A stretch of 55,306 nucleotides of DNA from an uncultured Eubacteriales bacterium. Its GTDB lineage: Bacteria > Bacillota > Clostridia > Peptostreptococcales > Anaerovoracaceae. Positions 17,367 through 26,305 of the stretch are shown piece after piece. Positions within the stretch are counted from its first letter, which is position 1. Each line of letters starts with the position of its first letter. The translations under genes and the position numbers were made by a program. Location: NCBI GenBank assembly GCA_902795265.1, contig CADBKM010000017.1, positions 1-55,306 on the forward strand, in the 5' to 3' direction. Under the pieces are notes generated by a model. That model worked only from the letters and a program-made list of their open reading frames with translations, was not told where the DNA came from and ran no database searches.

Positions 17367-18701
17367 ATGAAACTCAACAATAAACGGACAGTGCTTGTGG
17401 GACTCGCGTTTCTGTCGATCTGCGCATTCTGGCAGATGTACGACAACGTAGTTCCGCTGATCCTTACTAAAACATTCCACCTGCATGAGACATTCTCGGG
17501 CGCTATCATGGCGGCCGACAATGTGCTGGCGCTGTTCCTGCTTCCGTTCTTCGGAACGCTTTCGGACAGGACGTCGAGCAGGATCGGAAAGAGGACACCG
17601 TATATTCTGGGCGGAACAGCTGCGGCAGTCATACTGCTCAACGTGCTGCCGCTGATCGACAACTCATACTATGCTGCGGCAAGCACGGGCAAGATGATCG
17701 CTTTCGTGGTGCTTCTGGGCCTGCTGCTTGTGGCGATGGGCACATACAGATCGCCTGCGGTAGCTCTTATGCCTGATGTGACACCGAAGCCGCTGCGTTC
17801 GCGCGCGAATGCCATCATCAATCTGATGGGAGCGGTCGGTGGCATAATATATCTGGCGATAGCCGCGGTGCTTTATCCGAACTCGAAGGTGCTGGGGCTC
17901 GATCATGTAAATTACCAGCCGCTGTTCATCGTAGTCTCGCTTATAATGGTGGCTTCGATCGTTGTGATGAAGCTGACCATCAACGAGCCTAAGCTGGTCG
18001 CTGAGAACCAGGCGCTCGAGGCTGAGCACCCGGAGTGGAACCTGGCTGAAGACGACGGAAGCGGCAACGAGGTGCTCCCGGCGAACGTAAAGAGGAGCCT
18101 TGGGTTCCTGCTGGCGTCGATCGCGCTGTGGTTTGTAGGCTACAACGGCATCACGACATGGTTCACCACATATGTGGATAAGGTGATGGGCCAGGGCCTC
18201 GGAGGAGCATCCACCTGCCTGCTGATCGCGACGGGCGGAGCTATCATCTCGTACATACCGATCGGAAGCATCGCGCATAAGATAGGGCGCAAGAAGACCA
18301 TCATGATCGGCATAATCCTGCTGGCATCGTGCTTTCTCGCGGGTTACTTCCTGACGACAGCGTTCAGCAGCATCAACGCGATCATGTTCATCGTGTTCGC
18401 GCTGGTCGGATTTGCCTGGGCGGCCATAAACGTAAACTCTCTGCCTATGGTAGTCGAGATGTGCAGGGGCTCGGATATTGGAAAATTTACCGGATACTAT
18501 TACACCGCGTCGATGGCGGCGCAGGTGGTAACGCCTATACTTGCGGGATTCCTTATGAGGAATATAAGCTATAAGGTGCTGTTCCCGTACGCGGCGCTGT
18601 TCGTGCTGCTGAGCTTTGTTACAATGACACAGGTAAGGCACGGCGATGCGGCTCCTGAGGCAAAGAAGGGCCTCGAGGCGTTTGAAGACATGGATGATTA
18701 G
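17367..18701 (+). CDS. MFS transporter, GPH/SLC45-like sugar-cation symporter
   Basis: 444 residues with about twelve membrane segments. After the second segment it has FFGTLSDRTSSRIGKRTPYIL, the cytoplasmic loop signature of sugar:cation symporters of the melibiose/sucrose type. A second-half equivalent loop is AHKIGRKKTIM. A hydrophilic central loop (about 210-245) is followed by SLGFLLASIALWFVGYNG. The likely substrate is a sugar or glycoside. It is followed after five bases by a glycerophosphodiesterase gene, so the two are probably cotranscribed. Confidence 0.86.
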   Translation: MKLNNKRTVLVGLAFLSICAFWQMYDNVVPLILTKTFHLHETFSGAIMAADNVLALFLLPFFGTLSDRTSSRIGKRTPYILGGTAAAVILLNVLPLIDNSYYAAASTGKMIAFVVLLGLLLVAMGTYRSPAVALMPDVTPKPLRSRANAIINLMGAVGGIIYLAIAAVLYPNSKVLGLDHVNYQPLFIVVSLIMVASIVVMKLTINEPKLVAENQALEAEHPEWNLAEDDGSGNEVLPANVKRSLGFLLASIALWFVGYNGITTWFTTYVDKVMGQGLGGASTCLLIATGGAIISYIPIGSIAHKIGRKKTIMIGIILLASCFLAGYFLTTAFSSINAIMFIVFALVGFAWAAINVNSLPMVVEMCRGSDIGKFTGYYYTASMAAQVVTPILAGFLMRNISYKVLFPYAALFVLLSFVTMTQVRHGDAAPEAKKGLEAFEDMDD

Positions 18702-18706
18702 TTAGA

Positions 18707-19459
18707 ATGAAAAAAAGAAGAGAATTAAGGCTCGCTGAGCGCTACGCGCACAGGGGCTATCACGATAAACCGCAGATACCGGAGAATTCTATGGCGGCAT
18801 TCCGCCGCGCTATTGAGCACGGACTCGCCTCAGAGCTCGACGTGCACCTGCTTGCCGACGGCAGCCTCGTGGTCTTTCATGACGACGATCTTGAGCGCGA
18901 GACCGGCGTCAAGGGAAGCATAGAGGCATACGATCTGAGCAATCTGAGAAAGCTCAGGCTCGAGGGTACAGACGAGAAGATACCTACATTCGATGAGGTG
19001 CTCGATCTGTACGAGAACAGCGGGCTGGCACTGATGATCGAGCTCAAGGTGGTGAAGGGCAATTACAAGCCGCTCGCGAGAGCGGTCGCGAAAAGGCTCG
19101 ACAGCTACAAGGGCGAGTACGCGGTGCAGAGTTTCGACCCGAGAGTTCTGATGGAGTATCGCAGGATCAGACCTGAGGTGATCAGAGGGCAGCTCTCGAA
19201 GAACTTCGTAAAAAGCACTGAGGGGCTTCCGTTCTATCAGGTGGTGATGCTGACGAATCTGATGCTCAATAAGCTGACGAAGCCGGATTTTATAAACTAC
19301 CAGTTCGCAGACAGGGGCAACAAAGTACTGCGCCGTCTGGTGGACAAGAAGGGCTATCCTGAGGTGACCTGGACCATACGCTCGGTCAGGGACCTCAAGG
19401 CGGCAGTAGCAGACGGATGCGTTCCGATCTTTGAAAAGATAGATCCGGAAGATCTGTAG
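18707..19459 (+). CDS. Glycerophosphodiester phosphodiesterase family protein
   Basis: 250 residues forming a single GDPD TIM barrel. The catalytic signature is AHRGYHDKPQIPENSMAAFRRAIEHG, followed by ELDVHLLADGSLVVFHDDDLER, giving the His residues and the Glu/Asp metal ligands. LMIELK supplies the next conserved Glu. It is expected to cleave glycerophosphodiesters to glycerol-3-phosphate and an alcohol. No signal peptide is seen, so it is cytoplasmic. Only five bases separate it from the MFS gene; the substrate may be imported by it (inference). Confidence 0.9.
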   Translation: MKKRRELRLAERYAHRGYHDKPQIPENSMAAFRRAIEHGLASELDVHLLADGSLVVFHDDDLERETGVKGSIEAYDLSNLRKLRLEGTDEKIPTFDEVLDLYENSGLALMIELKVVKGNYKPLARAVAKRLDSYKGEYAVQSFDPRVLMEYRRIRPEVIRGQLSKNFVKSTEGLPFYQVVMLTNLMLNKLTKPDFINYQFADRGNKVLRRLVDKKGYPEVTWTIRSVRDLKAAVADGCVPIFEKIDPEDL

Positions 19460-19490
19460 AAGCCGCGATGCGAAAGAGCAGGGAGTGATC

Positions 19491-20270
19491 ATGCGGACTA
19501 AGAAAAAGATCAAACTCACGCCGGTAGGTGTGTGGCATTATGTGAGGCTGGTATACAGGTCGATCCTGTTTCTGATGCTTCTGATAGGCTATATACGATA
19601 CCGCTTTGTGTATGGGGAGCCGTTCATTCTGGGTCTCGAGAAGATGCCGGTCATCATCTATATAGTATGGACGGTGTACGTCATCGAGATGATATTCCGC
19701 TTTTTCCCGTCTAAGATAGAGAGCCCGGGCTGCCAGAAGCAGTTTGCGCGCAACTACATCAAGACGGGCCGGACGGATGTTGTGATCCCTGACAACAACG
19801 CGACGGTGCTGGTGGTACTGGTCTGGATCGTGTTCAACGGCATTTTCGGGATGCTGCACATGATGGGCGTGATCGACGACGGCATCATGATACTGCTCTG
19901 CGGGGCGTTCTCGGTATGCGACATGATATGCATCATGTTCTTCTGCCCGTTCCAGTCGTGGTTCCTGAAGAACAAATGCTGCAGCTCGTGCCGCATATAC
20001 AACTGGGACTTCGCGATGATGTTCACGCCGCTGTTCTTCGTCGAGAAAACATATACCTGGAGCCTGCTCATACTCTCGATCGCACTGCTGATCAGGTGGG
20101 AGGTCACGTTCTACAGGCATCCGGAGCGGTTTTCAGAGAACACGAACGCTTATCTGCACTGCAGCAACTGCACAGAGAAGCTGTGCGCGCATAAAAAGCA
20201 GCTGCACAGACTGTGGAAACAGATCGAGGATTACAAGGATAATAAGCTAAAACAGCTTGAAATAAAATAG
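19491..20270 (+). CDS. Membrane protein with cysteine-rich motifs
   Basis: 259 residues and about five membrane segments. Two cysteine clusters stand out: CPFQSWFLKNKCCSSC in a loop, and HCSNCTEKLCAHKK in the C-terminal tail, which could bind a metal. I do not recognise a family. ATG 19491 is chosen because AGGGAG lies about five bases before it; a GTG at 19485 is too close. It sits between the GDPD gene and the E2-like gene in the same run. Confidence 0.78.
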   Translation: MRTKKKIKLTPVGVWHYVRLVYRSILFLMLLIGYIRYRFVYGEPFILGLEKMPVIIYIVWTVYVIEMIFRFFPSKIESPGCQKQFARNYIKTGRTDVVIPDNNATVLVVLVWIVFNGIFGMLHMMGVIDDGIMILLCGAFSVCDMICIMFFCPFQSWFLKNKCCSSCRIYNWDFAMMFTPLFFVEKTYTWSLLILSIALLIRWEVTFYRHPERFSENTNAYLHCSNCTEKLCAHKKQLHRLWKQIEDYKDNKLKQLEIK

Positions 20271-20285
20271 AGGAGAATTCCGGCA

Positions 20286-21161
20286 ATGAGAAGACAGAAA
20301 AAAGAGAAGATGGAAAGACGCGACGGTAAAAGGATCATATGGCCTGACGGATACCATAACATACTGCCGTACATCATGCCAAAGAGGACAGAGGCCGAGG
20401 TGTCGCTGACAGAGCAGTTCGACGTTACCGAGCTTGTGAAATACATGGCTGAGCGCAACGAGAAGGAGGGCACGAACCTCAAGATATTCCACGCGATATG
20501 CACGGCGATCGCCAGAACGGTCTATCACAGACCGAAGCTTAACTACTTCATCTCGGGCAGAAGGTTTTACGAGCGCCCTGACATAACTCTTTCGTTCGTC
20601 GTAAAGCAGCAGTTCAGGGACGACGCCGATGAGACCCTGATGTTCATGAAGGTGGAGCCTGACATGAACCTCGATTCGGTCTCGAAGCTGATCATCGGCG
20701 ATGTAACAAAGGTGCGCAAAGAGAAGAGCAACGATCTCGACAAGCTCATGAACTTCGTGGGAAGTCTGCCGAGACCGATCCTTGAGGTCTTCTTCGGATC
20801 GCTGAAGATCCTTGAGTATCACGGCAAGATGCCGAAGTCGCTCACAGCCGGAGACCCTAACTACTCGTCGGTGCTGCTGTCGAACCTGGGATCGATCAGG
20901 TCGGATTCGTGCTACCACCATCTGAGCAATTATGGAACATGCTCGGTGATGATCACGATCGGCGTGCTCCACAAGGAGCAGAAGCAGATGCCTGACGGCA
21001 GCTGGGAGCCTAGAGACGTCATCAACTGCACATTCACCATAGACGAGAGACTCGCCGACGGATTCTATTACGCGAAGTCGCTTCGCATCGCAAAATACGT
21101 GCTCGAGCATCCTGAAACGATGGCCGAGCCGATCAGCAAGCCGGTACCGGTAGAACTATAG
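20286..21161 (+). CDS. 2-oxoacid dehydrogenase E2/CAT-like acyltransferase-fold protein, degenerate active site
   Basis: 291 residues resembling only the catalytic domain of E2 acyltransferases: FHAICTAIARTV, SFVVKQQF, VLLSNLGSI, a central SVMITIG strand, and TIDERLADG near the C-terminus. In the family that last motif is D-H-x-x-x-D-G with the catalytic His; here Glu254 replaces the His in DERLADG (253-259), so classical catalysis is unlikely. No lipoyl or E1/E3-binding domain is present. AGGAG lies before the start. It follows the cysteine-rich membrane protein by 15 bases. Confidence 0.78.
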   Translation: MRRQKKEKMERRDGKRIIWPDGYHNILPYIMPKRTEAEVSLTEQFDVTELVKYMAERNEKEGTNLKIFHAICTAIARTVYHRPKLNYFISGRRFYERPDITLSFVVKQQFRDDADETLMFMKVEPDMNLDSVSKLIIGDVTKVRKEKSNDLDKLMNFVGSLPRPILEVFFGSLKILEYHGKMPKSLTAGDPNYSSVLLSNLGSIRSDSCYHHLSNYGTCSVMITIGVLHKEQKQMPDGSWEPRDVINCTFTIDERLADGFYYAKSLRIAKYVLEHPETMAEPISKPVPVEL

Positions 21162-21170
21162 CGCGAAAAT

Positions 21171-21243
21171 GGTACATTGGGGACGGTTCCGACTGTACCA
21201 CTTTATCCGAAAGTGGTACAGTCGGAACCGTCCCCGGTGTACC
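21171..21243. repeat. REP-like perfect long hairpin with GGGGACGGTTC core
   Basis: Arms 21171-21204 and 21210-21243 are 34-base inverted copies differing at two positions, both still G-U pairable, around the loop ATCCG. The block lies between the E2-like stop and the metallophosphoesterase start. GGGGACGGTTC-bearing palindromes are recalled from repetitive extragenic elements in other bacteria. Only one copy is in this window. A role as a terminator is unlikely because no T run follows. Confidence 0.85.
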
Positions 21244-21266
21244 ACATCTGCACCGGAGGTGTGAAA

Positions 21267-22640
21267 ATGAGTCACGAAAAAAGAACTGAAAAGCATATGG
21301 CGCCGGAGCCAAAAAAGGAAAAGAAGCAAAAGAAGAAAAAACGCGGACTCTGGTGGAAGATCCCTATGTGGATCGTGATCATCGCTGCGTTCTGCTTCGT
21401 TTCCGCCTGCGCGGTCAACTACGGAGTTTCGATGCGCCTCAGACATTACATCCACAGCTTCGAGCCTGTGGACTACAGCGATGTCGACAGGGTGCTGCCT
21501 GAGATCGATCCTGAGACCGGCTACTACTGCTTCACGACTGACAGAGATCTGAAGGTCATGATGCTCACGGACATTCATCTCGGAGGCGGCTTCTGGAGCC
21601 GCGAAAAGGACCGCAAGACGGTCTACGAAGTGATCACGATGCTGCAGAAGGAGAAGCCTGATCTCGTCATTCTTGACGGAGACAACACATTTGCCGTGCC
21701 GGGCCCTGTCTATAACGGCGGAGGAACGCTCAACAACTACATGGCAGCCCGAGACGTCATCGAGATCTTTGAGCACGAGGGAGTGTACTTCTCGACTGTA
21801 TTCGGCAACCACGACACCGAGGTGTTCGACTACACCGGGCGCCAGAAGCTGGGCGAGCTCTACATGAAGGATAAATTCGAGCACTGCATCTTCGACCAGA
21901 ACTTCACGGACGGCGGAGATCTGCCTTCGGTAACCAACCAGATCATGCTGGTGAAGAGCACGAAGGGCGATATAAAGAAAGCGCTCCTGCTGGTAGACAG
22001 CAACGCTTATGTCGACAACTCGATCAAGGCCGTGCTCGACTGGAATTACGATATCATAAGGGATTCTACGGTAGACTGGGCCGCTTCTTCGATTGAGGCT
22101 CTCGGAAAGCCTGAGACAGTTGCGTTCTTCCACATCCCGACAAGTGAGTTCAAGATCGCTTATGACGAGCTCGAGGCCAACGGCTTCAAGGATACGAAGG
22201 ACACGAAATACATTTCGGGCGTATGGGATGAGCTTGTAGATCCGGAGGCGGAGAGCCGCATCTGGTACGGAGGCATCACGAGGAAAGACGTGCCTCTGGC
22301 AGATATCGACAGGTTCTTCGAGACACTCGGACCTGACGGGCTCGATGTGCTCGAGGCCTGCTACTGCGGACACGACCACGTGAACAACGCGCACGTAAAA
22401 TACAAGGGCGTTGACCTCTGCTACGGCTACTCGATAGACAATCTGGCTTATACGGATATCAATCAGTCAGGCCTTCAGAGAGGCGCCACGATCATCACGA
22501 TCAAGGCTGACGGCAAGCGCAGTACCACATACAAGAACGCGTATCTGGACTACGGAGTTCCGCACGACGTGTTCGTCGATGTATATACAGACAAGCTCTT
22601 ATATGAGGGCGGAGCGCCTGAAGGCGTGCTGAAGCCGTAG
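21267..22640 (+). CDS. Membrane-anchored calcineurin-like metallophosphoesterase
   Basis: 457 residues. A basic Lys-rich N-terminus precedes a membrane segment (about 29-50), so the enzyme domain is probably outside the membrane. Metallophosphoesterase motifs in order: LTDIHLGGG (D-x-H), ILDGDN (GD), VFGNHDTE (GNHD), VAFFHIP (H) and CGHDHVNN (GHxH). The start at 21267 is fixed by GGAGGTG; frames upstream run into the palindrome at 21171-21243. The substrate is unknown, possibly a phosphodiester, given the GDPD gene in the same run. Confidence 0.87.
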   Translation: MSHEKRTEKHMAPEPKKEKKQKKKKRGLWWKIPMWIVIIAAFCFVSACAVNYGVSMRLRHYIHSFEPVDYSDVDRVLPEIDPETGYYCFTTDRDLKVMMLTDIHLGGGFWSREKDRKTVYEVITMLQKEKPDLVILDGDNTFAVPGPVYNGGGTLNNYMAARDVIEIFEHEGVYFSTVFGNHDTEVFDYTGRQKLGELYMKDKFEHCIFDQNFTDGGDLPSVTNQIMLVKSTKGDIKKALLLVDSNAYVDNSIKAVLDWNYDIIRDSTVDWAASSIEALGKPETVAFFHIPTSEFKIAYDELEANGFKDTKDTKYISGVWDELVDPEAESRIWYGGITRKDVPLADIDRFFETLGPDGLDVLEACYCGHDHVNNAHVKYKGVDLCYGYSIDNLAYTDINQSGLQRGATIITIKADGKRSTTYKNAYLDYGVPHDVFVDVYTDKLLYEGGAPEGVLKP

Positions 22641-22673
22641 TGGGACACTGAGGCGCACCAAGGGGGGGGTATT

Positions 22674-25040
22674 ATGGCTGGACCGGGACCGGGCCGCATG
22701 GGCCCTATGAGCTTCCTCACTGAGGAAGAAAAAAAGAATATGCCGAAGGTGACCAAGGCGCTGCTTGTGAGGATACTCAGCTACCTCAAGCCGTACTGGC
22801 TGCAGTTCATCTTCGTATTTGTCGCGATACTGCTGTCGGCGACGGTGGGGCTGCTTCCGTCGATACTGACGGGGCGCATCGTCGATGAGGCGCTGGTCGG
22901 CAAAAACATGGAGCTGCTGATACAGCTCCTGCTTATGGCGTTCGCCGCGCTCATGGTGAGCCAGCTGGTGGGCATGCTCGAGAACTACATTAACGCGTGG
23001 ATCTCGCAGCGCATCATCTTTGACATGCGCAATCAGATGTACAGGCATCTGCAGTACATGCCGCACTCGTTCTTCACGACCGAGAAGCAGGGCGACATCA
23101 TAACGCGGATGAACACGGATATAAGCGGCGTGAGCTCGGTGATCAGCGGTACGCTGTCCAATATCGTGAGCAATGTCGCGACGGTAGTCACGACGTTGGT
23201 AGCTCTGTTCAGCATGAGCGTTCCGCTGGCTGTTGTCGGCATCGCCGTCATTCCGCTGCTTGTGCTGCCGACGAGGACTGCGGGCCGCACGCGCTGGAAG
23301 TATCTGACCCAGAGCCAGGCCAAGAGTGACGAGCTCAACCAGAAGATCGACGAAACTCTGTCGGTCAGCGGCTCGATGCTGGTGAAGATATTTACCCGCG
23401 AGAAGCAGGAGTACGACGAATTCGTCAAGGTAAACAAGGAGGTCACCGATCTCAACCTTAAGGAGCAGAGGTCGGGCCAGCTCTTCCGTGTCGTGATGGG
23501 CATGTTTACGCAGGTTGGCCCGCTGCTCATCTACTTTGCCGGCGGCTATTTCATAATAAAGAATATCGATCAGACGCTCACGGTAGGCATGATAACCGCC
23601 ACCGTGGCTCTCATAAACAGGCTGTACAGGCCAATCGAGCAACTGCTCAATCTCTCGGTCGATTTCACGCGCTCGCTTGCGCTGTTCACGCGCATCTTCG
23701 ACTACTTCGACAGGGAGAACTCTATCGTTTCGCCTGAGAACGGGCAGAAGCCTGATGTCGACAACAAGCCTATCTGCTACGAGCACGTGGCTTTCAGCTA
23801 CGATGAGGGCACCCCGATACTCACGGACGTGAACTTCGAGGTGCCGGGCGGCAGCATGTACGCGATAGTCGGGCCGTCGGGCTCGGGCAAGTCGACGGTG
23901 GTCAATCTGATCCCGAGGCTTTATGATGTGGCCGGCGGAGCCGTGAAGATCGCGGGCGTTGACGTGCGCGACTTCGATCTGACCTATCTCAGAGAGCAGA
24001 TCGGTGTCGTTACGCAGGAATCCTATCTTTTCAACGGTACTATTCTCGAGAATCTGAGGTACGCTAAGAGCGACGCGTCGATGGAAGAGATCGAGGCGGC
24101 GTGTCGCATTGCCAACATTCACGAGTTCATAAGCAATCAGCCGGACGGCTACAACACGCAGGTGGGCAACCGCGGGCTCAAGCTGTCGGGCGGCGAGAAG
24201 CAGAGGCTTTCGCTTGCCAGGGTCATCCTTAAGGATCCTAAGATCCTTATCCTTGACGAGGCGACTTCGGCGCTCGACTCCATTTCGGAAAACTCCATAC
24301 AGGATGCTCTCGAGCAGATGATGGTTGGCCGCACGAGCATCGTCATCGCGCACAGGCTCTCGACTATCCTCAAGGCGGACCGCATACTTGTCGTCAAGGG
24401 CGGCGTGATCGCGGAGCAGGGCACGCACGATGAACTTCTGGCTCTCGGCGGCACTTACAAGGAGCTCTACGAGACTCAGTTCCGCCAGGCCATAGACAGT
24501 GAGGCTGCGAAGGCTGATGATGAGCCGGGTGACGGCCTCGATACTGCGGCGCTGTCGACTAAGTACGCGGTGCGTAAGATAACGGAGTCGGATATCTCGG
24601 CGGTTTACCGGCTGGCCAAGTCGAACAGGCGCTACTACAGGTATCTCGGGAGGATACCGACCCGCGAAAGTCTGACGGAGATCATCTCTGAGGTGCCGGA
24701 CGGAGTCCCTGTAAAAAGGAAGCACTTCGTCGGTTTCTTTGATGAAGACGATGTGCTGATCGCGGTGATGGATCTCATCACCGGCTACCCTGAGAGCGAT
24801 GATGCCTTCATCGGCTGGCTGATGGTGGCGGGCGACCTGCAGGGGCAGGGCGTGGGCTCGGGCATCTTCGCGGATGTGAGAGCTGCGCTTAAGGCGGCGG
24901 GCTACGATTACATATCGCTCGCGGTTATAAAGAAGAATGAAGAGGCTATCCGCTTCTGGCAGGGACAGGGCTTCAGCATGGTCGAAGAGACTGTCAGCAC
25001 AGATGGATACGAAGTGTATAAATATGCCAGGGACATTTAG
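22674..25040 (+). CDS. ABC exporter fused to a C-terminal GNAT acetyltransferase
   Basis: 788 residues in one uninterrupted frame. Residues 1-350 form the ABC exporter transmembrane domain (six helices). The ATPase follows: Walker A GPSGSGKST (400-408), Q-loop TQESYLFN, signature LSGGE (504-508), Walker B ILILDEA (524-530), H-loop His560. After a Gly/Asp-rich linker (~605-628), residues 630-788 are a GNAT domain with the acetyl-CoA loop LQGQGVGSG (722-730) and NEEAIRFWQGQGF (755-767). Half-size exporter, so a homodimer carrying two GNAT domains is expected. The fusion suggests acetylation of the exported substrate or of the transporter (inference). The next gene is also a GNAT fusion. Confidence 0.92.
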   Translation: MAGPGPGRMGPMSFLTEEEKKNMPKVTKALLVRILSYLKPYWLQFIFVFVAILLSATVGLLPSILTGRIVDEALVGKNMELLIQLLLMAFAALMVSQLVGMLENYINAWISQRIIFDMRNQMYRHLQYMPHSFFTTEKQGDIITRMNTDISGVSSVISGTLSNIVSNVATVVTTLVALFSMSVPLAVVGIAVIPLLVLPTRTAGRTRWKYLTQSQAKSDELNQKIDETLSVSGSMLVKIFTREKQEYDEFVKVNKEVTDLNLKEQRSGQLFRVVMGMFTQVGPLLIYFAGGYFIIKNIDQTLTVGMITATVALINRLYRPIEQLLNLSVDFTRSLALFTRIFDYFDRENSIVSPENGQKPDVDNKPICYEHVAFSYDEGTPILTDVNFEVPGGSMYAIVGPSGSGKSTVVNLIPRLYDVAGGAVKIAGVDVRDFDLTYLREQIGVVTQESYLFNGTILENLRYAKSDASMEEIEAACRIANIHEFISNQPDGYNTQVGNRGLKLSGGEKQRLSLARVILKDPKILILDEATSALDSISENSIQDALEQMMVGRTSIVIAHRLSTILKADRILVVKGGVIAEQGTHDELLALGGTYKELYETQFRQAIDSEAAKADDEPGDGLDTAALSTKYAVRKITESDISAVYRLAKSNRRYYRYLGRIPTRESLTEIISEVPDGVPVKRKHFVGFFDEDDVLIAVMDLITGYPESDDAFIGWLMVAGDLQGQGVGSGIFADVRAALKAAGYDYISLAVIKKNEEAIRFWQGQGFSMVEETVSTDGYEVYKYARDI

Positions 25041-25042
25041 CT

Positions 25043-26284
25043 ATGGATAAACCGGTTTTCAGAAAAGCTTCGGGTGATGACCTTGAAGCCATAGTGAGGA
25101 TATATGACAAAAGCCACGACGCTGAGGAGGCCGGGCTCACAACGACAGGCTGGCTCAGAGATGTCTATCCGGTAAGAGCGGTCGCCGAAGCATCGCTTGC
25201 GCGCGACGACATGTATGTGGCTGAGGTTGATGGCAATGTGGTTGCGTCAGGAGTGATCAATCAGATCCAGGTAGACGTCTATGCGGACTGTGACTGGGTG
25301 TACAAGGGGCCTGACGACGATGTATCGGTGCTCCACACGCTGGTCGTTGACCCTGACGCGCGCGGCATGGGCATTGGCCCTGCATTCGTGCGCTTCTGGG
25401 AAGACCTCGCCCGGCGCGATAACTGTTCGATCTTAAGGATCGACACCAACGCCAGAAACAAGAGGGCGCGCGCGATGTACGCGAAGCTCGGATATGTTGA
25501 GACAGACATCGTGCCTACGGTGTTCAATGGAATCCCGGGGGTAGACCTCGTACTCATGGAGAAGTTCAATGGGACGGAGATCCAGCAGCGCCTGAGAGGG
25601 ATGCAGGATGTCAAATATGCGGACTTCCAGATAGCGCTCATACCCGGAAAGGAACGTGAGGGGACCATCGGCGTAAGGACGCCGCGGCTCAGGGCTCTCG
25701 CGAAAGAGCTGTACAGGAGTGCAGATCACGACAATGCCTGCGAGGATTTCCTGGCCGTGCTCCCGCACAAATACTTTGACGAGATGCAGCTGCACGCATT
25801 CATCATCTCTGAGATCAAAGACTTTGACGCGTGCATGAGCGAGGTGGAGCGCTTCCTTCCTTATGTAGATAACTGGGCAACTTGCGATCAGCTCTCGCCT
25901 AAGGTGTTCGGAAAAAAGAAGGGCGGCAGGCTTGTTCACGGAGAAGCCATGCTCGAACATATCGACAGATGGCTGGAATCGGATTACACTTACACTGTCC
26001 GCTTCGGCATCGGCATGCTCATGCAGCATTTCCTTGACGGGGACTACGATAAGTCTTACATGGACAGGGTCGCTGCCGTCAGGTCGGAAGAATATTACAT
26101 CAACATGATGATCGCATGGTATTTCGCGACCGCTCTCGCAAAGCAGTACGATGACGCATTGGGGGTGCTCATCGATAAAAAGCTCGATGTGTGGACGCAT
26201 AACAAGGCGATACAGAAGGCGGTCGAAAGCCGCCGCATAAGCGACGAAATAAAAGGGTATCTGAGGACGCTTAAGAGAAAATAG
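25043..26284 (+). CDS. GNAT acetyltransferase fused to AlkD-like DNA alkylation repair domain
   Basis: 413 residues. Residues 1-175 are a GNAT domain: LHTLVVDPDARGMGIGPAFV contains the acetyl-CoA binding loop and NKRARAMYAKLGYVETD the C-terminal motif. Residues ~183-413 form an AlkD-type HEAT-like DNA glycosylase domain: GVRTPRLRALAKEL, FVDNWATCDQLSPKVF-like VDNWATCDQLSPK, RFGIGMLMQHFLD, and YYINMMIAWYFATALAK. It would remove alkylated bases. The gene begins two bases after the ABC-GNAT stop with only a weak ribosome site, so coupling is likely. AlkD-type enzymes are known for bulky adduct excision in natural-product self-resistance. Confidence 0.9.
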   Translation: MDKPVFRKASGDDLEAIVRIYDKSHDAEEAGLTTTGWLRDVYPVRAVAEASLARDDMYVAEVDGNVVASGVINQIQVDVYADCDWVYKGPDDDVSVLHTLVVDPDARGMGIGPAFVRFWEDLARRDNCSILRIDTNARNKRARAMYAKLGYVETDIVPTVFNGIPGVDLVLMEKFNGTEIQQRLRGMQDVKYADFQIALIPGKEREGTIGVRTPRLRALAKELYRSADHDNACEDFLAVLPHKYFDEMQLHAFIISEIKDFDACMSEVERFLPYVDNWATCDQLSPKVFGKKKGGRLVHGEAMLEHIDRWLESDYTYTVRFGIGMLMQHFLDGDYDKSYMDRVAAVRSEEYYINMMIAWYFATALAKQYDDALGVLIDKKLDVWTHNKAIQKAVESRRISDEIKGYLRTLKRK

Positions 26285-26305
26285 TTTTTTTGGAGGAATT
26301 ATATT

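Noticed and set aside
22599..24725. 708-residue open frame on the minus strand, and similar long antisense frames at 17664-18641 and 21156-22394
   Set aside because: They lie exactly opposite well-identified genes, lack domains, and reflect codon bias in the real genes.
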